Source: Baylisascaris procyonis
Taxonomy: Eukaryota; Nematoda; Chromadorea; Rhabditida; Ascarididae
Length of the DNA: 64,000 bases
Reading direction: 5' to 3'
Assembly (NCBI GenBank): GCA_037389465.1
Contig: JAZARR010000082.1
Coordinates: forward strand, 4,390,501 to 4,454,500
Shown here: positions 35,647 to 48,300 of the stretch, piece by piece
Numbering within the stretch: position 1 is the first letter of the stretch
Layout: every line of letters begins with the position of its first letter
Translations under genes and position numbers: made by a program
The notes under the pieces: generated by a model
Database searches by the model: none
What the model was told of the DNA's origin: nothing
The model's input: only the letters and a program-made list of their open reading frames with translations

Positions 35647-36140
35647 TGTGTAAGGTGGACTAGGCGATTATAGATCAAGCGGGAATACTGTACCATGCAA
35701 TGTAAGTCAACGAAGGTCAATAGCATATAGGCAAATCAAACGACCGCCCAGCCTGTGTCGTGGGGCTAGCTTGAGGCAGAATTGGGAGGGTATAAAACGA
35801 GTTGATGTGCTCCTGTATTCATTCTAGCCTCTAGGTTGGTCTGAGGGCCGAGCGGGCCTACGAGGTATACGTTTTGCCGTGGGAGTGCGTGCGGGGATCG
35901 GCGACAACGCGAAGTCCATATGGTGCGACTAGGGGATAGTGCCGACTATCGAAGACATCCTTGTGAATAAGTCCCCTTTGTCAGTTTGTTTGTATAAATG
36001 TGATAAATTATTCGCCCTTATACCTTTGTTGTCTCGCAGTTTATTCGGTAGAATAGGCGGATCCTCAAGGGGATCTGAATGGCAGACGAGCTAAAGGGAG
36101 TTGACCCGTGCAACCGTTAATACCATGCAACCCTTTCCCA
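35647..36140. mobile_element. Probable solo LTR of an LTR retrotransposon
   Basis: A 494-base block richer in G and C than its surroundings starts TGTGTAAGG and ends TTTCCCA (TG...CA). It is flanked on both sides by TTAC (35643-35646 and 36141-36144), a 4-base target duplication. It contains a TATA-like tataaaa at about 35791. No gag or pol frame adjoins it, so it is either a solo LTR or the end of a degraded element. The family (Gypsy or BEL/Pao) cannot be told from the LTR alone. Confidence 0.55.
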
Positions 36141-37818
36141 TTACCCTTTCTCTTAGTCAAGAACGCATTACACTGTAAAAAGGTCAAAAAAGGATTCTGC
36201 TAACCATTTTCAAATATCAATAAATCCTTTTAACTTGAGTCGAAGGATATTTTCTCTCTACTGAATAGTTAAATATGAAGAGCATAAAATCAATGATAAT
36301 TGATAAACATACGAGTGCATATGCCACAAATTATTTTCTCACAATTTTCACACCATAAGAATAGAGCGCCCGATGTATTCGGCGAGTAGAGATTGCAACT
36401 CTCACATTGCCAATTTTGATAGCCCTATAGTTTGATTCGGTTTTATTTCATATTTTAATTTTGCACTTTGCATTTCATTCATTAAATAGCAATGCGTTGA
36501 GAGTATAGCAATTTGGATTCGATTTATTTCATATCGATGATAGTTTCTAATCGTTCTGAAGTTTAGTTTAGTCGATTTGATAACGAATTTATGCAAAATG
36601 ATTGACAAAATAACTTATACTAACAAAAAATTGAACATTAAAACATCTAAAATATATGAATATTTGATAACTGAGGGTGCTGCAACTAGTTACCATGTGG
36701 TTGAGATCTCTGAATATCTGCTTTTGTTCTGATAGATTGAAGATCTAAATGAAGCATGAAAAAAAAAAAAAAAACTGGCAAAACGATCGAAGTGCTTCCT
36801 AGCACACCACAAAGAGAGCGCTCAATGAATTCATATATCTGAAGCATTTGACTAAATGCGCATTTATACTCATTGAACGAGCGATTGACGGGTCTGATGC
36901 CCACACAATGTCAATTGTGTGTATAATTTTTAGATGATTATAGAAATGAAATAAAATGAATATTTCTGTGAAAGCATTATTGGGAACAATAAGAATCTAT
37001 AATATTATCAAAAACAATACATATATTACTCTTATTTAGTGACATTTCGATGAAAAAAATCATAATTCAATCACCGCTCAAATGAAAGTGGGTAAATTTC
37101 TTCAATAAAATTTGTAGCGAATATTAGGCATTGTATTTTAATAATATTAAATTTCGTTCAATGTATTAATTGTGCTTTGCAGATTTGAATAACGAAAATA
37201 TCACCTCAGTATAGCTCAAGCTCATCGTGTGAAAGAAAACGCCAAGCAACCGTACGCCTCAACAAAAAATTAAACAGAATATCTGAGATAACAAGTCCAA
37301 ATTGTTAAGAAATGATAATATCGAAACTTTATGCAAAAATTTTTCAATTTTTTAATGCATCAATTTATTCAGATTTGAGAAATATCGATTTTCGTATAGT
37401 CATTTTATGTCTATTTATGTTTAGATGGAGAAAAAAAAAACAAACAAAAAGAAAGAACAAATGCAAATCGCTATCGGGCAATTCTTCATTGCAATGCATT
37501 TTGCATATTTTGCAATAATTTATTACGTTTTGAGCACTAATAGATCAATTCAAATAAACGTATATCTCCTATATATTTTACAAAAGTAATTGAAAAGTGA
37601 ATTTTCGGCATAGAGTTCTCGAATAGGTTTCATTTCTCGTCGAATTCGAAAAGGCGAATATTTTTTGCATAGTGATAGATTGTCAAAAGTTAACCGATGT
37701 ACTCATAACCGAAACAAAGGTTTCACTTTTTTTTTCCTGGAAAATTTGACTTGCAACAGGATGTATTTTTTCCTCCGTAAAACGACACAAAAACCTTTGT
37801 GTTTGATAAAGGTGAAGA

Positions 37819-37866
37819 ATGAGAGAGAGAGAAAAGGAGAGAGAGAGGAAGGGAGAGAGAGAGGGG
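37819..37866. repeat. (AG)n-rich impure repeat
   Basis: Runs of gagagaga with agg interruptions. No gene is associated with it. Confidence 0.85.
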
Positions 37867-39392
37867 AATTTAAATAGTAAGTTGGATCATTACTTCTCCA
37901 AAAAAAAACTCTCACAATTATTGCAAAAAAAGAGAAAATAAAATCAATCAATAAAATTCTCAATAAAACAGAAAAAAAAAGTTGTTGTGTTATGTTGTTA
38001 AAGAAATGAGAAATGACATCGAAATGATTCGATACTCCTTTTGTTGTACTTTTGCACATCGAACTTCACAAAACATAATGATAAATACACACTCAAGTGA
38101 ATTTAAAAAAAAAAATGCTAGATTTTCCACCTGTTACCTTCATTCTTTCCCTCTCTCCTTGCCTTGCTTCCCTTTGCACCCCATCCCCCCTTCTATCAAA
38201 TCCTTTCTATTTCTAATTCACCTCCCTCTTCCATATCAATTTGCAGTCCCTAAAAGTTGAATGATCTTGAAGTTGTTAAAAGAAGAGAGAAATATTTAGC
38301 ACAGCAGTCTATACTACAAAAAGGATAATAAATAAAAAAAAAAGAAAACAAAGAAAATATGCAAAGAAAATATATATACAAAAAAAGAATCCTTTTAAAT
38401 GAAATATACAAAAAATAAATAAATGAAATAAAATAAATCAAAAATATACAAAAAAGAATCTTGTCATATGGTTTCTTTACTTCGAAAATGAAAGTAAAGC
38501 AATTTGTAAGAGATACGAATTTCAACTCAAATCACCATTTCATTCATCGATTACAACAACAAAATTCGAAGCATTCATTCCAGTTTATTTCTCAACAAAT
38601 CCCTTCAGTAGATATTGCATGTCGTATGTGATAAATGAATGCAAAAACATATGAGATCGACTTGTTGGATGGCATATAGCGATATACAATGCATTCATAA
38701 AATGTACTATTCATTGCATCTACGTACGAGCGGCCTGTATATGATTACGCGAAACGAACTTGGTGTATGTTGTCTGATTTTTGATCATTTTAGGCATTTT
38801 CGCATTCATAAAGAATAATGGGCACAAAATGGGCACAAAATAGAAACAGTTAATGCTCTACATTAATTGCTCTATACTGTTCATGAAACGTATCGTATGC
38901 TCGAATATGCCGAGCAATATGGAATATTTGGTTGATTTGCCTTTCGGCGATAAGATCATAGCGCTGCATTTTGACTTGCCGTGAGTCACTACTATCAACC
39001 GCATCATTTTCTAACCAGTAAGTCATTTTCTCAGTTAATGGCGCTATACCATAGTTTTTGACGATAAAACCATTCTGAAGTCACTGTCAATCATGACCAT
39101 AATTTATTAACAACGGAGTTATGATGCCGTAGTGTCGACTAATGCAGATGAGGACACAGTTGCAGCCGTTACTTTGAAAGACGTTTTTGCGTCACTTTTC
39201 GTTCTATGTTTCGATGTCCACATTCAAATTTGCATAAATCTGAAAAGAATTTACCGTAAAAAAAACTTTTGAATTGGATGCGTGATAAATTAGGTGAAGA
39301 TATAAATTACAACGAAAAGAACTCTATGAAAAGAGTAAAGAAGAGTTTGAAACAAGTTTGCTTTTTCTTTTTAAACATTTAGCGTTTTTTCT

Positions 39393-39491
39393 TTAGATAG
39401 GTAAATGATGAGCTTCGAATATAGCGAAGTTGGCATTCTCTGTTGTAATTCCCATTTGTGAATCGTTGCCACAAACAACAATTTTTGGGTC
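39393..39491 (-). CDS. Short coding-like frame, possible last exon or relic
   Basis: Acceptor-like ccataatag followed by a 32-codon frame to TAA. It encodes DPKIVVCGNDSQMGITTENA and ends EAHHLPI. It reads like protein but no further exons could be joined upstream with confidence, and the surrounding 38.9-40.7 kb looks like degraded sequence. Confidence 0.25.
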   Translation of the reverse strand, partial: DPKIVVCGNDSQMGITTENANFAIFEAHHLPI

Positions 39492-42419
39492 CTATTATGG
39501 TGCAAGAAAAAAAGGAGAATTTACATGAGGCTATCGATGTGGTGAATTTTGCGAATTGAATCAATGTTAGAGTGGTGAATTCATTTTATTTGTCCTCTTC
39601 GACGATATCAATATGGTCAATTTGGTCAAATCTTGACCGATTATAGATAACTATGAGAGAGTGACCGATGATTTTTTTCAAAGAATCTTAATGAAATAGT
39701 GAGATTATCGATGGTTATTTCTGTTCTCTGTTCTGATCAGATGTCCTATTGCTGAATCGTAAATGACGTTATGAAAGTACAAAAAAAAAAATGTTGCTGT
39801 AACATCAAATATTCCCACATTATGATGCTTCTATTTCTTGTTTTTCTTCTTTCAACATTTTTCTCGTCCCATTTAAAGCCGCGTTTCAATGAAAATATTT
39901 TCAGTTGCGCGTTTGTTCCTTTTCCGTTGAACAATGTTTTGCGAATGTTTAATTATTGCGATCACTTGAAATGACCTTTTATTTGGGTCGATATTGTGAT
40001 CTATTTTTTACGCATATGTTAGACTCGTTTTACCAGAACCTAGGCGGTATTTTTTCTCATGTGCTAAGGTTTCCTTTTTAGCCTACTTTTTCCAAGAAAC
40101 GAAAATTTTTGCCTCACCTTCAGCCATTGGCCTTCTTATATCCCATTCGGCTCTAGATGAATGGAATAATATAAGAATGGGATATGTTGTTGTTTATTTT
40201 ATTTTGGCTCCATTCATGCCGATTTTTCTGAATTAGTTATCCACTTGGCTTTCTTAATGAAATTACTTAAATTGTGACTTTGCCGATCAAATAATATTCC
40301 ATGCTTTCGTTGAGGCAAATATCGCTCAATAGAACTTCGGCTAGATACCTAAAATTCACACGCTTTTATCGGTTTAAAAAAAAAACCCCGTTGATCGGCT
40401 TTATCGGCCTTTGATCGGTTATATTGTCCCGACAATATAGAAATGCCTCAAAAGTTCAACGGACTTTCGATTATGAGCCAATCCCTCAATTGGTTATGAT
40501 CGGTTACTATCCATTACTGCTTCAGGATCACATATTCCATGTCGCAGCTTACCGGTCCGCCGCACACAATTTACATTCCGAAATCATTCAAATGTAACAT
40601 TTTTATGTTTTTCTTATAGTTCTAATTTTTCTTGAAGAATTCAAGAAAGAGCGATTCGGATGGATTTAAGGTCCAAAAACACCCATGCACCCGAACTTTC
40701 GTTTTATTATTTGTTGATAAGTTAATATAATCATAGGCATTCTGAAAATAGTATTTTAAAAGAAATCGACCGATCGCATAAAATCTCTAACAGAAATGTG
40801 ACCTTGACTCACACCTACCGGGCAATACAATAAAACTGTCATATAAGTTTTATGATCACTCTTCAATAAACAATTTATAAAAGGGACGATGAGCTGAAAT
40901 AAAATAAGCGATCAAAGACCAGCAAATAATGTGCGCTAAATATAATAAATTTCAATGCCATAGCATCCATGAAAGGAAAGTTGAAGAGATAGATATGTAA
41001 CAACAACCGCAACACATAACACTCATATATTGCACTTTTTCATATGCAAATTTGAAGGAGACCTCACAAAACGGCAATACAATTAGCTCAGTGGAAATTA
41101 GTAAAATTGTGGCCAAAAATATTTTTTTCTTTCGTCTCCTTACGCATTGATCAGTTTATTTCTATATGTTTTCTTGTCAGTAAAATTTACTGTCAACGTC
41201 GGTATTGATATCTTATGTTCTTATCAGAGTTTTAGAAGCTTTTATGCTGTCATACTACTCAACGAAGAACTATTATTTCGTCTTTAATAAATTACTACTA
41301 GAAGAGTTCTAAATCTGAGAATATTGTTTTATCACTTTATCATGCAGAGATTTTACCTCAAATATTCGGATGTATCCTTTAACTTTGAAATCCTTTCAAA
41401 ATCCTTTAACCTCATCTTATTCCATTTCGTTATCACTTGATATTCAATTTATCAGTAAAGGATATGGGCTGAAGCGGGTATCGATCACGAAAGGGGATCG
41501 AAGCTGGGATTACTCTTAATCCACATCTCTAAATTTAAGTACAAATAAAAGCATTCTGCTTATTTCTCAAAATTGTTAAGGTGAAATAATCGTAACAATA
41601 ATAATATGTAAACAAAAGTTTCTTTTTGCAAATTCTTGAAAAAGTGCATTACAGCAATATTATGTTTATATGTACTAAACACAATTACATGTTTATCTAT
41701 ACATTCGATAGTCGCACTTTACGCACTATAAAAGCGACAGTAGTGAAATTAAACACCGGCTGTGGGGGAGGGGGGGGACGGGTGATGGGAAATATAATGA
41801 AACGCAACCCGCGAATAAAATATGCAAGTTTATACGATTGTATTTGAAATGTTACACTTTCGATTATATCAATGAATTAAGGAATTCCGTTTGGATGATC
41901 ATGACGTCATTATGTTGCAATTATATATCCTTAGACTACGGCAATAATAAATTCCATATGAAACTAGATGTTAACTTTACAATAAAGAACAACAATCAAT
42001 TTAAATTGAGAGAGCAATAGCAATGGAAGAGAATGTGAGATCGACCATCGGAAAGAGTTGTTGAGGCCGAAAAGGTGTCTATTTTCATGAATCGCTTTGC
42101 GGTCTTTGATTTAGATTCTGCTTGTGGTTTCTTTTATTAAATAATCTACACTTCTGATCTGGTACATTCACTTATTAATTGATTGATTCATATATGAAAG
42201 AAATTATATGAGACTATTATAACATAATAAAGGATCCAATCAGACCGCTAGTTTGGAAATGGAAAAGTACATCAAAACATCGATATATACAATGCAATTC
42301 GGCAGCATTCCACACATGCATGTATACATATAGTAAAAGATAAATCAACAAACAACATTTAAGAGAAATGTAAAGCGGCATGCGTATAAAAGAAACCGGA
42401 AATTAAGCGCATATATGTA

Positions 42420-42423
<4 letters not shown>

Positions 42424-42490
<67 letters not shown>
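42424..42490. repeat. (AT)n microsatellite
   Basis: AT tract bordered on both sides by gtatata, about 340 bases before the small membrane ORF. Confidence 0.97.
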
Positions 42491-42493
<3 letters not shown>

Positions 42494-42739
42494 CACTCTT
42501 TCGTCGACCTTCTCACTGCTACATTGCAGTTTATTTTTTTCTTATTGGAAAAAGGCTACAATAACAAACAAAAATGAACATTTGAAGTACGAAATTCAAA
42601 CATCCTTTTTGTCATCAACGAACAATTGAATATAGCGTACAATATAGGTAACCAATTATCGCAGATGAAGCATGAAGCAGCTATATAATGTTTGCGCCAA
42701 GTTCGAAATTTTCGTGCAGTGAATACTCCCACATTTCCT

Positions 42740-42826
42740 CGCATATGCTATGCTATGGGATGACGCAATTGCACGTACGCACATCCGCGGCGCTTATATT
42801 CGAACTTATACGACGTCACGCTAGAA
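42740..42826 (+). promoter_or_regulatory. CpG-rich promoter-like patch with a CRE-type core
   Basis: Within AT-rich surroundings this stretch contains gacgca, gcacgtacgcac, ccgcggcgc and acgacgtcacg. The GACGTCA core at about 42812-42818 matches a CREB/ATF half palindrome. It ends at the ATG of the small membrane ORF. Confidence 0.35.
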
Positions 42827-43601
42827 ATGACTTTAGCGCCAGCCGTTTGGTCCATTAGTGCGTTCTTTCGTCTGTTGGTTGGCCTCTATTGGGCGGCATA
42901 TGTTGTTTTTGTTGCTTTGATCTTTTTATGTGTAACATTCTTACGATGTCGCCTATCACCACAAAGAGAACAAAGAACTAAGAAGTTTCCATCTTTTTTA
43001 TCACGTAGCTAAGGCATTTTTAAAATGTTCTAATTTTTCCTGAGTAATTTCCCACCAGCAAAAAAAAAATTGAAAATATGTTCGGAAAGCCGTTCTCGTA
43101 GGATTTAATAGCAACCTGATAGACTCGGAGAGAGTAAAACGTTGACTAAACAATAGAGTCAAAAATTTCGATTTATGGACACATCGTTCGTAAGCATCTC
43201 CATAGTTCCCTCTCTTCTTCCGCGATCATACTCACTACTCTTCGTGATTTTATCGCCTCATCATCAAATATGCATCGATCATTTATGAATGATTTTCTTT
43301 GATCATGTCATCTATAACTAATACCATTATTGGTATAATTTATTCACTGCGATGTATACAAACTGCTTAAGTCAAGAATATGCGAGCGATTGAGCAGCAG
43401 AGGCTCCTTGAATGTGAATCGTTCGTCCTTCATGTTGCGCAGAACAAGGGCACAAACGTCACAGCCAGCACCACGAGAGCCAAAAAAATGATTAATATCA
43501 AGTCCAAAGACATATCAATGCAAAAGTTAGCACTAGCAGATCCGAAACTATCAGAGATTCATCCACCACGAAATATAATGCGTGATGGGTTTGTATCATA
43601 G
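42827..43601 (+). CDS. Tentative two-exon small membrane protein
   Basis: Exon 1 (42827-43004) opens with ATG and encodes a long hydrophobic stretch around residues 9-39 followed by a basic segment (CRLSPQREQRTKK). Read without splicing it stops at 61 residues. A weak donor (gtagct) joined to 43372-43601 (acceptor tgcttaag) keeps the frame and gives 135 residues ending in a soluble basic tail. The unspliced 61-residue form is equally possible. A CpG-rich stretch with a GACGTCA element lies immediately upstream, as expected of a promoter. No family recognised. Confidence 0.33.
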
Positions 43602-44982
43602 AAGCAGAGAAGCAAAAAAAAACATTTGTCACTGCGATAATTGGGAATGGGTTGGTGCATGGTCGCCTACTATAAAATTTTCAGTGAACTAAGCGAATTT
43701 AACGAGATGAATTTTAGTCAAATTAAAGATGAACTGATTTAGAACTAGTTTTTTTTTTTTTTTTGTTTAAGAGAGAGATAGAAACTGTCAAGCGGCCAGA
43801 TCAGTAAGTGACGCACGATTGCGACTTTAATATGCAAGTGATCTGCAACGAAACAGATAGATACATACAGATAACCAACTTATTTGTAACAGTATGAGAT
43901 ATCTGCATATGTATGTCTTTGTGAAAATGACGTCACCACATTTAGCTGTTGACGAAGTCGTGTGCTGTGCATATTACTTCATTATCGTTCTTGATGTTGT
44001 TTGCCCCGTGGTTGGTTTGTAGTATCGTGGTGGAGTGACCTTTGCGAAGACATTCATTCGTTGCCATTCGCTTTTATGGTTTTTGGATTCGTCTATTTTT
44101 TTCCACTGACTAGTGAATTCGATGATGAATCATCAAAGTTTATAATTGCCTAATTTTATTCCATTTCTTTTAATCATTTCAATTGTATAGCATCAGGTTA
44201 TAACTAAAATGAAAAAAATTCTAATTTTTGAAAATATAATTGCATCACTAAAAGGTTTAAAAAATAATTTTATCGTTAATCCAAAAAGCATTATATTTGT
44301 TTGGTTTTTTTTTCATTTCCTATGAGAAGCTTGTATTTTCACTTCCTCTAGATTCCGCGGGATACTCATATTGATGTATTTTGAGGTGTTGCTTGGCTTA
44401 ATATAGTCATAGGCTAAGCTTAATAATCATATTCCATGATTGTGACATTTAAAAAAAAAAAAATTGATTGATCCGAATAGAAAATACACTAAAGATTAAC
44501 TTCATTTCATCGTTGCATCATTTTCTTCATTCAGCATTGATAGCTTCCCAATTTCGAGAATTTATTGAAATTGTATTTAAAATAAATCTTAATAAATAAA
44601 ACTCTCAAAATTTTAATTCATACAATCATTTCAATTGTATAATTTATATAATTTCTACATTTTCACTTATCTACGAATATTATGCCTCACTGTGGAGAAC
44701 ATCATTTTACTGCTGAAAAATGAAGACGGGAAATTTTAGCTGTTAGCGTGACGATGTTGATGTTCGTAGTTTGTTGATCGATCTATATATGCAGACCGAA
44801 ACTGCTTTAAAGCAGTCATACTTTCAAGGCAGTAAATTCTTATCAATTTTTAGTGGTACTTTAATATCACCGCAGAAATGCCGAAGATAAAAACGCCAAT
44901 TGATATAGCGCCAACCGTTCGATCGAATTTTTAATTTTTCGTTTCACTGATAATATCATGTGAAACATTAAAAAGCTATATT
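43602..44982. other. Intergenic, nothing recognised
   Basis: AT-rich with poly-T and poly-A runs. No coding exon seen on either strand. Confidence 0.5.
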
Positions 44983-45150
44983 ATGACATCTTTGCGTTTA
45001 GCCAAGAAAATAATAAAGACGGCGCTTTTGTCGTTTGCCATTTTTATCGGCGTTTTTGCTTCTTATAAACTCTACGAATCATCGTATCATCGTCGTATCA
45101 CTCAACTGCGTTACGAATCATCGTACTATTCCATCCAATTCTTTTATTGA
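44983..45150 (+). CDS. Possible 55-residue single-span membrane microprotein upstream of GBA2
   Basis: An intact frame from ATG to TGA encodes a basic N-terminus (MTSLRLAKKIIKT), one hydrophobic span (ALLSFAIFIGVFASY) and a basic, tyrosine-rich tail. This resembles the layout of small mitochondrial or ER membrane subunits, but I do not recognise the family. It ends 163 bases before the GBA2 start, on the same strand. It could be a separate small gene, the first gene of an operon with GBA2, the first exon of a longer protein, or an upstream ORF in a long GBA2 leader. A short sequence (gaatcatcgta) occurs twice in its 3' half. Confidence 0.35.
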   Translation: MTSLRLAKKIIKTALLSFAIFIGVFASYKLYESSYHRRITQLRYESSYYSIQFFY

Positions 45151-45289
45151 ATCGTTTTATTTTGTATAATTTGTGCTGTGTTTTTTTTTTTTCATTTCAA
45201 AGAACTTTTCATTGATTTTATTCTGCATATTGTTTCAATCGCTGTATTGCTGATATTTACTGAATAGCATATTCAAATTCATATCGATT

Positions 45290-45300
45290 CCCAATTTTAG
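45290..45300 (+). promoter_or_regulatory. Likely 3' splice (trans-splice) acceptor upstream of GBA2
   Basis: A cccaattttag acceptor lies 13 bases before the GBA2 start codon with no in-frame coding upstream. In nematodes such a site close to the ATG usually receives a spliced leader. A cis-spliced 5' UTR exon is the alternative. Confidence 0.5.
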
Positions 45301-45313
45301 TGACCCTCTCTGA

Positions 45314-48300
45314 ATGATCTCTGCGGCATTAGATGGACCTGGATGGAAGGTTCGTGGTGATTTTATTGCACCCGAATCTCAAAAGAGAGGACGCTTTTTT
45401 CCACGAGTTAAACATCTAATTAAATTCTTACCATTGCTAATAAGGTAATGTTTCAATCGAATTTCCATTCCTATTGAAGAGAGGAGAATCTTGGAGCTAT
45501 TGAATCGGTTGCAATCACTCAGACGATTCAATCTAACCGATTTACTGCCAGCTAGCTGGCACATGTAAAAATGCGGGGGGGGGGGCTTGGACATAATAAG
45601 GTTGCAACGAAATATTTTCCACGTAGTATTAATTCCTTTTGGCGTTTATTATTCTGGTCGCATTTGGAAGTAAGCATTCCTATATTGTTTTTTTTCGATA
45701 CCTATAGTGTACGCTGAACGAAACTGAAAAAAACTGCCTAATGATCGTAGCGATGCCGGTTACTTTAAACATCGAGAAGTGAAAAATTAGTGCTACTAAA
45801 CTAGAATATAATCTCTAACTTATTTTAAGTATTCTCTTTTATTTCTCTAAATGCTTCAAATATCTATTTTAAGCGATGAGGTTTTTTGAGAAGTTTTCAG
45901 AAAAAAAGTCTTATTACTCGTCACTAATTTGTGATTGTAAAGAAATACTTAAGCATAGAAGAACTCGCAATATATTTTTTGAATTATATAGGAATCGCCA
46001 TTTTTTTGCTTTGCTTTATTAACTTATCACTTAAATCTAGCGTTGATAAAAAAATTCGGCTCTATAATAAATAATAACTAAGGAGTAATATTTATTTACG
46101 CTTACGTTCTATCATTTTTTTTTTTTTGTGCAGACAGCTGGTTTCACCTTAATAAGATGATCAAACTGTGGTAAATATGGAATGATGGATGTAGCTGGAG
46201 AAGATTTGGGAACCAAAGATTTATTTAAAACGATACCGATAGGCAATTTATTACACAATGTTCAGACGTTCGTATAAAATCGCGAAAAAAATTTACTATT
46301 TATTGTGCAGCATTTTAGCTATAAAATATTAGCGCTATAATGTTGTAATAATAGGCAAGCAGTAGGGTTTCGATCAATTAATAAAAATTTGATAAACATA
46401 ATGTATGCAAAAAATTTTTGCGAGCTCACTTAAACTTCAATCCTTTCTTGAGTCTCGAATATTATATCGGATATAATAAATCGGATGCTTTAATGTTCTT
46501 AAAAACACCGACAAATTTTATGTTCTCTCTTGATTTATACTGTTTTATAAAAGACTATTTTAGTGTTTTTATTATAGAAATGGAAATATGTTGCAATATT
46601 GTTTTCATGAAAAAGGAGTGCATCTTTCAAAATACTATAGAAAAGAATATAAAAAGGTGGAAAAATTGGGAAAAAAAGAGTGAATTAGTGAGTGAGTAAT
46701 TAAATAGAATGATATTAATATCATTGCTTATCCAGTAGAATCAGTTTTTTTTTTTTTTTCAATTAATGAATAAGTTTTTTTCAGATTTTTTATATATACA
46801 ATTGCTTTATGGTGGCGAAGGCGTAAAATGTTTATTAATGTATTTCAAGCTATGAAAAGTAAACCATTCTATGGTATGTTTTATTGAAAATATTGCATTG
46901 AGAAAGCAAGCTAAAGTTTAGGCAGAATATATTTGCTGCTTATATGCTTTCGATTATTCATATATAATTTTCATTTGATGGCAGAAATAATAAAAAAAAA
47001 ATATTGTTTTGAGTTGAATAATTTTAGGAGTTCCTTGTGGAGGTATCGGAAGTGGTGCAATCGGACGTGATTTTAGAGGAGGTTTTTGCAAATATTCCTT
47101 ACTTCCGGGTATTGTCGAACAAAACGTCGAAAGCATTAAAGCAAATCAGGTTGAAAAGCTATCAATATTTCTTTTAAATTGTTGCATGTTAAATTACTAT
47201 TTATCTCTAAATTTTTATTGTTACTCGTTCTATTTATGTTGTTTAGTTATACTTCTTACTTTCATTTTCCGTAATTATGAGATGCTTCCCATCAATCACG
47301 ATAGCTTATTGAATTATATTATAGTATAAGTAGATAAACAAATCGTTTTCTCCTTAAAGAGTGACATATAGTGGTAAGATCAGTGGAATCACTTCCTCTC
47401 CTTCTATTCCCTCCCTCACTCCTCCAGTCACCTCGCCCAATTTCTTCAGTGGCTAAGGATGCTTATCTAAATTGATAAAGATGTTGCAGTAGCCATTTTT
47501 TTTTAAATTAAACATTACTGCTTACATATTGATGGTGCTGCATTTGCTGATATTTGATGTTATTTTCCACATATAAATTTCTTAATCATTTTTAAATTCA
47601 TTTCAAAATTTTCACCAATTTCCGATCGTTTTTCGCACAAGAATTATAGAATCGGAAACTATTAAACGATATATAAAGTTAGCCCGCAAACTTGCAATAG
47701 AATCAAATTTCAAATTTTTCCTTCTTTTATATTTTGACCCCATAATAAAGCAATGCCCAATATATTTTTCCTCATGAATGTGGCTAAGGCATTTGTATTT
47801 TTTCTCTCTCTCTTCAGCAGGATTTTTTTTTTCAAATTTCAGTTTATCATTTCTGTACGAAGAGTATCAAATGATGAATGTGTCTATCAAAAAGTACTCT
47901 CTTGTGTGCCACATTCGAGAAATCCACTCGCTTCATGGGATTTTGAATTTCCGGCACGAAATATCTCTTATAGAGGACTTTATCCTAGATCTTGGACACA
48001 ATACGAGATTCCTGAACTTGATATCGTTCTCATATGTAGGCAGATCTCACCAATTATACCAAATGATTACAAGGTTAGCAAATTCGTTTACTCCTGATTC
48101 TATAAAATCTATGCTCTAAAGTGATAAAATTAGTGCTGTCAATTATTTTTTGTAAGTTTAGGAATATAACGAGACTATAGTTGTGTTGCTAAGTGTTCAT
48201 AAGCTCTTTCGATTATTTATTGAAGTGATTATAGCGGTTTATGTGAATGATAAAAATTGAAAACTTGATATACAGGAACTTCAATCATATCTGGCGTTGA

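Larger units (their letters stand above)
36145..42739. other. Region without a confident gene
   Basis: Between the LTR and the plus-strand block. It may contain N-terminal exons of the helical protein: short candidates are near 37210-37235 (MSLSYTE, minus) and 36780-36900 (minus), neither joined in phase. 38.9-40.7 kb is less AT-rich and looks degraded. Confidence 0.4.

Noticed and set aside
46138..46170. Possible GBA2 microexon ([11 protein letters not shown])
   Set aside because: Exon 46785-46873 joins exon 1 in phase and carries the conserved LWWRRRKMF segment. The microexon leads to no in-phase partner.
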